Shown here in pieces: positions 1 to 5,675 of a stretch of 5,675 nucleotides of DNA. How positions within the stretch are numbered: the first letter of the stretch is position 1; each line of letters starts with the position of its first letter. Source of the DNA: Gammaproteobacteria bacterium CG22_combo_CG10-13_8_21_14_all_40_8 (GTDB lineage Bacteria > Pseudomonadota > Gammaproteobacteria > Enterobacterales > GCA-002770795). The notes under the pieces were generated by a model that searched no databases, had not been told where the DNA came from, and saw only the letters and a list, made by a program, of their open reading frames with translations. The position numbers and the translations under genes are program-made. Location of the stretch: contig PCTP01000149.1 of the NCBI GenBank assembly GCA_002770795.1, positions 1 through 5,675 of the forward strand. Reading direction: 5' to 3'.

Positions 1-1
1 T

Positions 2-550
2 CAGCAATTGCTCAGGAATTGTCAAAAAGCCAAAACTACAACAAGATGGATAATCGATAAAAACCCACTCAACTTTGTTCATGTCGGTTTAATTCAACGG
101 CTTTTTCCTGATGCTCTTTTTATTCATAGTCAGAGAAACCCATTGGACATTCTAGTTTCTTGTTATTTTCAGCATTTTGCACACCCTAATATGAAGTTCA
201 GTTATAACCTAGAAAATATAGTGGAGTTTATCTACCAATATCAAAATCTGATGAGTTTTTGGAAATCTAATACTCAGTATCAGATTATCGATGTTGATTA
301 TGAACAAATAGTGGTAAATACACTTGATAAGCTAAATGAAATTGCCCTTATTCTTAAAGAGCCCAGGCTTCAGCAGTTGGTTGATGCTAAAAATGGTGCA
401 AATGAGGAGCATTTTGTCAGAACTGCTAGTATTTGGCAGGCCAAACAACCCATCTACCAGAAATCTATACATCGCTGGCGTCATTATCAAACTCAGTTAG
501 CTTCAGTTCCGTATCAAAAATTGCAGCCTGGCTTATCAGACGGACTATAA
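2..550 (+). CDS. C-terminal part of a Sulfotransfer_3-type (probably TPR-) sulfotransferase, 5' end outside window
   Basis: The reading frame is open from the first bases, so the gene begins upstream of the window; the TTG at 8 is not a credible start. The 182 visible residues match the C-terminal half of the complete TPR-sulfotransferase at 2628-4295. Both have IDKxPxNF, then a predicted strand and the 3'-phosphate-binding motif of PAPS enzymes (RNPLD at 134-148, followed by VS and YFQ), then a C-terminal block ending WQxxQxIY...RWRxYQ. About 20 of 44 residues are identical across the IDK-to-YFQ segment by eye. Such enzymes transfer sulfate from PAPS to a hydroxyl group. The 5'-phosphosulfate-binding motif and any TPR repeats would lie upstream and cannot be seen. 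The stop is TAA at 548-550. The acceptor is unknown. The sulfotransferase assignment is firm; TPR architecture is inferred from the paralogue. Confidence 0.85.
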   Translation, partial: QQLLRNCQKAKTTTRWIIDKNPLNFVHVGLIQRLFPDALFIHSQRNPLDILVSCYFQHFAHPNMKFSYNLENIVEFIYQYQNLMSFWKSNTQYQIIDVDYEQIVVNTLDKLNEIALILKEPRLQQLVDAKNGANEEHFVRTASIWQAKQPIYQKSIHRWRHYQTQLASVPYQKLQPGLSDGL

Positions 551-562
551 GGATACGCTTAA

Positions 563-600
563 TTTCAAATATGTTTTCGTCTGGTTATGAGGATTTGAAA
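563..600. repeat. 8-bp inverted repeat between the first two sulfotransferase genes
   Basis: TTTCAAAT at 563-570 is perfectly repeated in inverted orientation as ATTTGAAA at 593-600, with 22 bases between. It lies 12 bases after the stop of the upstream gene. It is AT-rich with one G-C pair and has no T-tract behind it, so it is unlikely to be an intrinsic terminator. It could be an operator or chance in AT-rich DNA. Confidence 0.3.
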
Positions 601-631
601 CTTGTATGGTACAATTTCGTTCTCAAAACCC

Positions 632-659
632 TTGATTGAAATGTTCAATTATTTATAAA
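632..659 (+). promoter_or_regulatory. Possible sigma70 promoter for the 674 sulfotransferase gene
   Basis: TTGATT (632-637) and TATAAA (654-659) are separated by 16 bases and each match the sigma70 consensus in at least four of six positions. Transcription would start near 666, leaving only about 8 untranslated bases before the ATG at 674. No Shine-Dalgarno sequence is visible there, which would fit a nearly leaderless message. A perfect 6-bp dyad with a 3-base loop (ATTGAA/TTCAAT, 635-649) overlaps the -35 box and fills most of the spacer. Such matches are common by chance in AT-rich DNA. Confidence 0.35.
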
Positions 660-673
660 CTAGCGAAATTTTT

Positions 674-1522
674 ATGGGAAATATTATTTGGATTGCCTCA
701 TATCCTAAATCTGGAAATACTTGGATGCGGGTATTTATTGAAAATTATCTTCAAAATGCCGATCATGCAGTTGATATTAATCAACTGCATGAAATTTCAG
801 TTGCAGAGTCAAAATCAATATATTACAACAAATATCTATCAGAAGATCGAAATACGACACATTTATCTACTTCAGAGATATGTGCGTTACGCACTTTGGT
901 TCATCAAGACATTGCATCGCAAACCAACACATCTGTTTTTGTAAAAACGCATAATTTTTTTGGGGACTTTGAAGGTCATGCGCTTCATAATATGGCGGTG
1001 AGTTATGGCGCTATATATATAGTAAGAAATCCACTAGATGTCTGTGTTTCGATGTCTAAATATTTTGGATATTCAATCGATCAAGCCATTGAATATATGG
1101 CTGAAGAGCTTATGGGGACACCAAATGAGCTTGAGAACGTCCCCCAAATAGTCACATCTTGGTCCTTGCATGTAAAAAGTTGGACTCAAACACCTAATCC
1201 ATATTGTTTAGTTTTAAGATATGAGGATATGCTTGAGAAACCAAGCAAGGTGTTCAGAAAAGTAGAGAAATTTATTGGTGCTAAAAAAGACCCTGCTCGG
1301 CTCAAAAAGGCAATAAAAAACGCCTCATTCACTCAGCTAAAATCTCAAGAGAAAAAACGGGGATTTGTTGAAAAACACGAAAACGCCAGCACGTTTTTTA
1401 ATCAAGGAAGAAAAAATCAATGGCGTGAGGTGCTTAGCGAAGCGCAAATTCAAAAAATTATAGATATCCATAGGGATCAAATGGTTAAATATAACTATAT
1501 CCCAAACAACAACCAAATTTAA
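674..1522 (+). CDS. PAPS-dependent sulfotransferase (Sulfotransfer_1 family)
   Basis: This 282-residue protein has the length and motif order of a soluble PAPS sulfotransferase, which moves sulfate from 3'-phosphoadenylyl sulfate to an acceptor hydroxyl or amine. The 5'-phosphosulfate loop is near the N-terminus (SYPKSGNTW, residues 9-17, with catalytic Lys12). KTH at 91-93 supplies the likely catalytic base, His93. The 3'-phosphate motif is RNPLDVCVS at 118-126. The C-terminal PAPS-binding segment is a degenerate form of RKGxxGDWK (GRKNQWRE from residue 245). No signal peptide or membrane segment is seen, so it should be cytoplasmic. The ATG at 674 is chosen because the motif begins nine residues later and an in-frame stop lies at 656-658; no clear ribosome-binding site is visible. 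It differs from the two Sulfotransfer_3-type neighbours and so probably has a distinct acceptor. The 43-base gap to the methyltransferase suggests co-transcription. Family call is secure; substrate is unknown. Confidence 0.93.
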   Translation: MGNIIWIASYPKSGNTWMRVFIENYLQNADHAVDINQLHEISVAESKSIYYNKYLSEDRNTTHLSTSEICALRTLVHQDIASQTNTSVFVKTHNFFGDFEGHALHNMAVSYGAIYIVRNPLDVCVSMSKYFGYSIDQAIEYMAEELMGTPNELENVPQIVTSWSLHVKSWTQTPNPYCLVLRYEDMLEKPSKVFRKVEKFIGAKKDPARLKKAIKNASFTQLKSQEKKRGFVEKHENASTFFNQGRKNQWREVLSEAQIQKIIDIHRDQMVKYNYIPNNNQI

Positions 1523-1565
1523 TATGACCTACATTAAACAATAAACTTGTCATTGGAATTAAATT

Positions 1566-2603
1566 ATGTCAACAGAAGTAAATTTACAAAAAGGGTTTCA
1601 ATGGGACCAATATTGGTCAAACGGTAATATTCATTCTTTGACAAATGCATTTTCGGGGAATTATGAGGGAGCTATTGCTGAATTTTGGAAATTACAGTTT
1701 TCTCAACTACAAGATGGTAGCAATATATTAGATATTGGTACTGGAAACGGAGCTGTCGCTTTTATTGCTGCAGATGTCGCCAAAAAACGTGGTATTCAGT
1801 TTAACATTCATGCCATTGATTTGGCAAAAATAGACCCTGTTTCAGCGACAAAAAAACATCCAGAACTTCAAAAACTATTGGATTACATTCATTTTCAAGG
1901 GGGAATTTCGGCTGCTAAACTTCCTTTTGAAAATGATTGCTTTGAATTAATCGTTGGACAGTATTCTTTAGAGTATACCCCCCTAGAGTCTACGATGGGT
2001 GAGTTAAAGAGAGTGGTTAAAGATAAAGGGCGACTTTGCTTCATTATGCATCATCAAGACTCAATTATTATGCGCACGTCCAGAGATGAAATTGAACAAG
2101 CTAAACTTATTTTTGAGGAAACTCAATTATTTTCTGTAGCGCGGTCCTTAATCCGTGTTATAGGGGATGCTAACACACCTGAAAAAAGAGAAAAACTTAA
2201 ATATAACCCCACCGCTGAGAAATGGCGTGAAAGTTTAAATTCAGCCTTGGCAACATTGGATCAACGGGTACAAAGCAGTGAAGATCCGACATTTTTATTG
2301 ACCACAATGAATTATGTGGTTGAGTTATTTAAATCTAAAGCCCAACTGTCTTGTGTTGACAAGTTGAATTATTTGACTTATTCAGAGGACTTGATTCGAG
2401 GAAATCTTGACAGAATTCAAGATCTTTATGGTGCTTGCTTTAACTCTCAAAAGGCACAAAAATTCCAACAATTAGCTTTGAATGAAGGTTTTGAATTGCC
2501 AATAGTCGTTGATTTTTACAATGAAAATCGTCAGCTCATGGGCGTTTCTGTGGTCATCAATCCCTGTACAGATTTAACCAGAAACACTGTGAAAGTCAAT
2601 TAG
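1566..2603 (+). CDS. Class I SAM-dependent methyltransferase
   Basis: The 345-residue protein carries a Rossmann-fold methyltransferase core. Motif I is ILDIGTGNG (residues 54-62), which binds S-adenosylmethionine. An acidic residue ends the second strand (AIDL, Asp85). LPFENDCFELIVGQYSLEY (119-137) is the motif II/III region typical of Methyltransf_11/25 enzymes, followed by a helix and the KGRLCFIMHH strand (154-163). After the core comes a long, mostly helical segment of about 130 residues (170-300), which is more than a minimal methyltransferase needs and may form a substrate lid. No signal peptide is present. The ATG at 1566 is preceded by TGGAA at 1554-1558, suitably spaced as a ribosome-binding site. 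It sits between two sulfotransferases with short gaps (43 and 24 bases), so it probably acts on the same product. Whether it methylates oxygen, nitrogen or carbon, and on what, cannot be told from the sequence. Confidence 0.88.
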   Translation: MSTEVNLQKGFQWDQYWSNGNIHSLTNAFSGNYEGAIAEFWKLQFSQLQDGSNILDIGTGNGAVAFIAADVAKKRGIQFNIHAIDLAKIDPVSATKKHPELQKLLDYIHFQGGISAAKLPFENDCFELIVGQYSLEYTPLESTMGELKRVVKDKGRLCFIMHHQDSIIMRTSRDEIEQAKLIFEETQLFSVARSLIRVIGDANTPEKREKLKYNPTAEKWRESLNSALATLDQRVQSSEDPTFLLTTMNYVVELFKSKAQLSCVDKLNYLTYSEDLIRGNLDRIQDLYGACFNSQKAQKFQQLALNEGFELPIVVDFYNENRQLMGVSVVINPCTDLTRNTVKVN

Positions 2604-2627
2604 TGCTGCAGATATAATGGACAAGCA

Positions 2628-4295
2628 ATGAATTCATTACAAACACTGTTGAATCAAGGCATCAATTATGAAAAGTCTAAACAATGGGATCTTGCTCTAG
2701 CAATATATCAGCAACTAAACATCCAAAACCCCAAGAATGCTTTGATTAGTCTGAAACTATTAAGGGTTTTTCGGATGCTTAACAAAATAGAGCCTGCAAA
2801 GGCTCTTTTAGAGTCTCTCGAAAAACTGAGTTTAGGGAAACAATATTTAACACTTTTTTATTATGAGGCAGGACAATTAAGCCTAGGCGTTGCGGATTTT
2901 GTTAAGGCTCGATTTTTTTTTGAGAATTTAATTGAATTACAACCTAATTTCGCTGATGGACAATGCCTGCTTGGAAGGGCTTTGCAAGAGCTGGGATTGC
3001 ACTCACAGGCAGTAGAGTGTTTCCAATATGCTCTTTCCTTAGGTGTCTATGACAAAAGCCAAGCTCAGTGCTTATTGGCATCATCACTGGCCCAGTCCCA
3101 TCGTGAATCTCAAGCAATGGATCTCTATCAGCAAGTTATAGCCCTAGATCCTAAAAATGCCACAGCACATTATGGGCTCGGTATGATCTACCAAGTTATG
3201 GGGAAGTTTACTCATTCGGAAAAGAGTTTTTTAAAAAGCATTGAACTCGATCCTGAATTTGGAGATGCTTACCAACAACTGTGCCATACCAGAAAAATAA
3301 AGTATAAAGATGATCCAATTATTGCTTTATTAAAGAATCGCTTAGCTTGTGCTGATAATTTAACGGATCAGGTGCGTTTGAGTTTTGGTTTGGGCAAAGC
3401 TTACGATGATTGTGCGGAATACGAAACTGCAATGGAATATTATCACCAAGGTAATGCGATAAAAAAATCCATGGATAAAAGTTATGACCCAAATAAATGG
3501 GAAAAGTATATTTCTCAATTGATTGCACTGTTTCCAAAGGAGTTGTTTAATAATGAAGTAATCATCGAGACTTCTATCACACCTTGCTGGATAGTTGGCC
3601 TTCCTCGTTCTGGGACCAGTCTTTGTGAACAAATGATAAGCGCCCATTCTCAAGTCTACGGGGCAGGTGAATTAACCTTTTTTGCACAAGATGTACCAAA
3701 ATGGCTCCCATTCCAAAAACTAATCCCGCTTTTAAGTGAAAACAATATCCATTCACACAGTGAATTGATACAAATAAGAGAGAAATATTTAGATTTACTG
3801 AAACAGCTTGGTGGAAATCATCCTTTTGTCATAGACAAATACCCCGCAAATTTCCTACAAATTGGATTAGCAAAGTTGATTTTTCCACAGATAAAAATAA
3901 TCTATACCACAAGGAATGCTTTAGATAATTGCCTTAGTATTTATTTTCAGGATTTTGTCAGTGGAAACTCTTATAGCCATCATTTGCCTGATATAGCACA
4001 TTATTACAACCAGATGAAAAGATTGATGTCTCACTGGAAACAGGTTTTTCCAAAACAAATACATGAGGTTAGATACGAGGATGTACTTTCTAACCAAGAA
4101 GCAGAGATAAAAAAAATGCTTCGCTATTGTCAATTGAATTGGGAGGCTGAGTGTTTAGATTTTGTAAATAATAAGCGAATTGTGAATACTTTTAGCCATT
4201 GGCAAGTCAGACAATCTATTTATAAAACATCACAAGAGAGATGGAGGAATTACCAAAGCCATCTAACAGACATACAAAAATATTTAGCGTTGTAA
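2628..4295 (+). CDS. TPR-sulfotransferase (tetratricopeptide array fused to Sulfotransfer_3 domain)
   Basis: This is a complete 555-residue two-part protein. Residues 1-280 form an array of about six to seven tetratricopeptide-like helical pairs. The clearest are 107-140, 144-175 and 177-210 (ending ALDPKNATAHYGLG and IELDPEFGDAY), with another near 247-280 after a linker. Residues 318-555 are the sulfotransferase domain: the phosphosulfate loop GLPRSGTS (324-331, Arg327 replacing the usual Lys), GAGEL (345-349), IDKYPANF, the 3'-phosphate motif RNALDNCLS (429-437), and a C-terminal WQVRQSIY...RWRNYQ block. TPR arrays usually bind peptides or partner proteins, so a protein acceptor is plausible by inference. 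There is no signal peptide. The ATG follows a GGA at 2619-2621 and lies 24 bases after the methyltransferase stop, suggesting translation from the same message. It is a paralogue of the truncated gene at the window start. A run of nine T occurs at 2913-2921 inside the TPR region. Confidence 0.92.
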   Translation: MNSLQTLLNQGINYEKSKQWDLALAIYQQLNIQNPKNALISLKLLRVFRMLNKIEPAKALLESLEKLSLGKQYLTLFYYEAGQLSLGVADFVKARFFFENLIELQPNFADGQCLLGRALQELGLHSQAVECFQYALSLGVYDKSQAQCLLASSLAQSHRESQAMDLYQQVIALDPKNATAHYGLGMIYQVMGKFTHSEKSFLKSIELDPEFGDAYQQLCHTRKIKYKDDPIIALLKNRLACADNLTDQVRLSFGLGKAYDDCAEYETAMEYYHQGNAIKKSMDKSYDPNKWEKYISQLIALFPKELFNNEVIIETSITPCWIVGLPRSGTSLCEQMISAHSQVYGAGELTFFAQDVPKWLPFQKLIPLLSENNIHSHSELIQIREKYLDLLKQLGGNHPFVIDKYPANFLQIGLAKLIFPQIKIIYTTRNALDNCLSIYFQDFVSGNSYSHHLPDIAHYYNQMKRLMSHWKQVFPKQIHEVRYEDVLSNQEAEIKKMLRYCQLNWEAECLDFVNNKRIVNTFSHWQVRQSIYKTSQERWRNYQSHLTDIQKYLAL

Positions 4296-4357
4296 AACAA
4301 ATATAGGCTTTATTGATGTTCCAAAATGGAAAAATTCTAAATATACCTATGCGCATA

Positions 4358-4399
4358 CCTCAAGATTTCACGAAATAGAACAATTTTGTGAAATTTAGG
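4358..4399 (+). repeat. Strong stem-loop in the region before the TonB receptor gene
   Basis: Bases 4363-4376 (AGATTTCACGAAAT) pair with 4383-4396 (ATTTTGTGAAATTT) over 14 positions, 12 Watson-Crick and two G-U in RNA, with a 6-base loop. An outer CCT/AGG clamp (4358-4360 with 4397-4399) extends the stem after a 2-base bulge. It lies 62 bases after the TPR-sulfotransferase stop and about 50 bases before the receptor's -35 box. No T-tract follows, so it is not a classical intrinsic terminator. It may stabilise or end the upstream message, or as DNA serve as an operator upstream of the receptor promoter. Confidence 0.6.
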
Positions 4400-4450
4400 G
4401 TTCGGTGGTAACTTGTCGTACCAGTAACAAACAATAGTTTTAAAAAAATA

Positions 4451-4480
4451 TTGACCTAGTTGGCTGATTATAGGTATTAT
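4451..4480 (+). promoter_or_regulatory. Sigma70-like promoter of the TonB-dependent receptor gene
   Basis: TTGACC (4451-4456, five of six match to the -35 consensus) and TATTAT (4475-4480, five of six match to the -10) are separated by 18 bases. The expected transcription start is near 4487, giving a leader of about 110 bases before the TTG start at 4596. The leader contains GGCC-GCAT-GGCC (4497-4508) and a CAAAAGC/GCTTTTG dyad (4552-4567). This supports separate transcription of the receptor from the sulfotransferase genes. Confidence 0.65.
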
Positions 4481-4551
4481 CGGTATCGACAGATTAGGCC
4501 GCATGGCCGAGAAACGTGTTTTTGTTGATTTTTACATAATAATTAAAACGA

Positions 4552-4567
4552 CAAAAGCAGGCTTTTG
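4552..4567 (+). repeat. Short dyad just upstream of the receptor ribosome-binding site
   Basis: CAAAAGC (4552-4558) and GCTTTTG (4561-4567) are perfect inverted copies around a 2-base centre. In RNA the innermost pairs would open to leave a five- to six-base-pair hairpin. It ends 16 bases before the Shine-Dalgarno sequence, so it would not block ribosome access directly, but it could influence leader stability. Confidence 0.4.
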
Positions 4568-4583
4568 ACCTCAAAAATAAACT

Positions 4584-4588
4584 GGGAG
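4584..4588 (+). promoter_or_regulatory. Shine-Dalgarno sequence fixing a TTG start codon
   Basis: GGGAG at 4584-4588 lies seven bases before TTG at 4596-4598. An in-frame TAA at 4578-4580 excludes any start further upstream. The next in-frame ATG (4653) falls inside the signal peptide's hydrophobic core and has no comparable site. The receptor therefore very probably starts at this TTG. Confidence 0.85.
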
Positions 4589-4595
4589 AAAAACC

Positions 4596-5675
4596 TTGGG
4601 TACTCAAAATAATTTAGTTGCAAAAGCAGTGCGTTACGCATTGGCAACTGGTATGGCTGCAACTTTTGTAGCAGCTCCAGCTTTCGCAGCAGACGAAAAG
4701 AAAAACGACGACGAAAAAATTGTAATTACGGGTTCACGCATTAAGCGTGTTGATGTGGAAGGTCCTTCGCCCATCACCGTAATTGACCGCGCTGATATTG
4801 ATGCATCTGGTGATAATTCGGTTGCTGACGTACTACGTCAATCTACATTCAACAGCTTTGGTTCATTCCGTGAGCGTTCAGGTGTGGCTGGGGGCGCAGT
4901 GGGTAATGCTGCAGTCAGTTTACGTGGATTAGGTTCTTCAAGAACTCTAATTCTGATCGACGGTAAACGTGCGCCTTCATCTCCAGCGTTTGGTGGTGGC
5001 GGTGCTCAAAACCTAAACTTGATTCCAATTGCTGCTGTTGAGCGTATTGAAGTTTTGCGTGATGGCGCATCTGCAATTTACGGTTCTGACGCAGTTGCTG
5101 GTGTAATCAACATTATCTTACGTAAAGATTTTGATGGTTTGGTGATGAGTGTTACTGCTGAACGTCCAACTCAAGAAGGTGCGGATGCATCTGCATTCTC
5201 TTTAAGTGGTGGTGTGACTTCTGGTAAAGGTAACATTACTTATGTACTTGACCATTTTGAGCGTAAAGAGTTATTAAACGCTGATCGTTCATTTACAAAC
5301 CAAGGTTTCAGTAGCTTTGGTTTCCCTGGCTCTTTCTGGGCATATGATCATGCTACAGGCACATATCAAGGACTTTTCCATGATGATCGTTGCCCAACTA
5401 ACTTAGGTGACAGCTCTGAATTCCCTAACTCATTCATCAATGGCGGTAATGGTTGTGGATTTAACTATGCAGCAACTTCAGCTAACTCAGCTGCACTTGC
5501 ACGTGATACATTATTTGTCAGCTCAAACTATGAATTAAGTGATAATTTAACATTTACATCACGCACAACAATCACTCGTACAGATGGTCAAGGTCGCTAT
5601 GCTGCCGCTCCTGCCGTAACAGCTCAATTCCCAACTATGGCGTTCGACAATCCATTGAACCCAATGCCTGGTTCT
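4596..5675 (+). CDS. TonB-dependent outer-membrane receptor, N-terminal part (3' end outside window)
   Basis: The frame runs open for 360 codons to the window edge. Residues 1-31 form a signal peptide (basic N-region with Lys10 and Arg13, hydrophobic core, AFA before a cleavage site at about 31/32). A charged linker leads to a TonB-box-like segment (EKIVITGSRIKR, residues 40-51). The plug domain spans roughly 55-175, with SLRGLGSSRTLILIDGKR and LRDGASAIYGSDAVAGVINI, which are hallmarks of energy-coupled receptors. The barrel begins with alternating strands after LRKDFDG. Two cysteines at 266 and 287 flank what is probably an extracellular loop and could form a disulfide. Family members are usually 800-1000 residues, so more than half is missing. 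These proteins import siderophores, glycans, peptides or other large ligands using TonB energy; the ligand is not identifiable here. Expression appears independent of the upstream genes, from the promoter at 4451-4480. Base composition is, by eye, richer in G and C than the sulfotransferase genes. Confidence 0.93.
   Translation, partial: MGTQNNLVAKAVRYALATGMAATFVAAPAFAADEKKNDDEKIVITGSRIKRVDVEGPSPITVIDRADIDASGDNSVADVLRQSTFNSFGSFRERSGVAGGAVGNAAVSLRGLGSSRTLILIDGKRAPSSPAFGGGGAQNLNLIPIAAVERIEVLRDGASAIYGSDAVAGVINIILRKDFDGLVMSVTAERPTQEGADASAFSLSGGVTSGKGNITYVLDHFERKELLNADRSFTNQGFSSFGFPGSFWAYDHATGTYQGLFHDDRCPTNLGDSSEFPNSFINGGNGCGFNYAATSANSAALARDTLFVSSNYELSDNLTFTSRTTITRTDGQGRYAAAPAVTAQFPTMAFDNPLNPMPGS

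Noticed and set aside
433..944. Overlapping + strand reading frames at 433-639 and 636-944
   Set aside because: They lie in other frames of, or across, the sulfotransferase genes at 2-550 and 674-1522. Their proteins show no motif, and the real genes carry clear PAPS motifs in their own frames.
3319..4133. Minus-strand reading frames at 3319-3537, 3360-3653 and 3921-4133
   Set aside because: They are antisense to the TPR-sulfotransferase and have no recognisable domains; the sense frame is strongly supported.
4319..4331. TTCCA-AAA-TGGAA hairpin as terminator of the sulfotransferase cluster
   Set aside because: The stem is only five pairs with a three-base loop and no following T-tract.
4316..4378. 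20-residue reading frame after the TPR-sulfotransferase, a possible sulfated precursor peptide
   Set aside because: It has no ribosome-binding site and contains no tyrosine. It also runs into the stem-loop, so it is most likely chance.
4358..4399. Stem-loop as a classical rho-independent terminator
   Set aside because: The stem is AT-rich and is followed by GGGTTCGG rather than a run of T, so it was kept only as a stem-loop of unknown role.
4653..4655. ATG as alternative start of the TonB-dependent receptor
   Set aside because: It falls in the hydrophobic core of the signal peptide, would remove the basic N-region, and has no ribosome-binding site, unlike the TTG at 4596.

Overview
The window looks like part of an AT-rich Gram-negative genome, most likely a marine gammaproteobacterium of the Alteromonadales or Cellvibrionales kind. 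This rests on two things: an outer-membrane TonB-dependent receptor of the 'VITGSRIKR' type with a classical signal peptide, and TPR-sulfotransferases, which are frequent in such bacteria. Species cannot be set from the sequence alone. All recognisable genes lie on the + strand, and both window ends cut through genes.

Layout: (1) 2-550, the C-terminal end of a Sulfotransfer_3-type sulfotransferase, probably the end of a TPR-sulfotransferase; (2) 674-1522, a complete cytosolic-type PAPS sulfotransferase (Sulfotransfer_1) with its PAPS-binding motifs and catalytic residues; (3) 1566-2603, a class I SAM-dependent methyltransferase; (4) 2628-4295, a complete TPR-sulfotransferase with an N-terminal tetratricopeptide array and a C-terminal sulfotransferase domain; (5) 4296-4595, a 300-base non-coding region with a strong dyad, a sigma70-like promoter and a leader of about 110 bases; (6) 4596 to the window end, the N-terminal 360 residues of a TonB-dependent receptor that starts at TTG behind a strong Shine-Dalgarno sequence.

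Genes 2 to 4 are separated by 43 and 24 bases and probably form one transcription unit. Gene 1 lies 123 bases upstream and may belong to the same unit or to a separate one. Three sulfotransferases and one methyltransferase in a row suggest a pathway that decorates one acceptor, or related acceptors, with sulfate and methyl groups. The acceptor could be a glycan, a small molecule or a protein tyrosine, and the sequence does not say which. The receptor has its own promoter and probably its own regulation. Its position next to the sulfotransferases may be functional (uptake of, or modification by, the sulfated product) or incidental. No mobile element, CRISPR array, tRNA or rRNA was seen.
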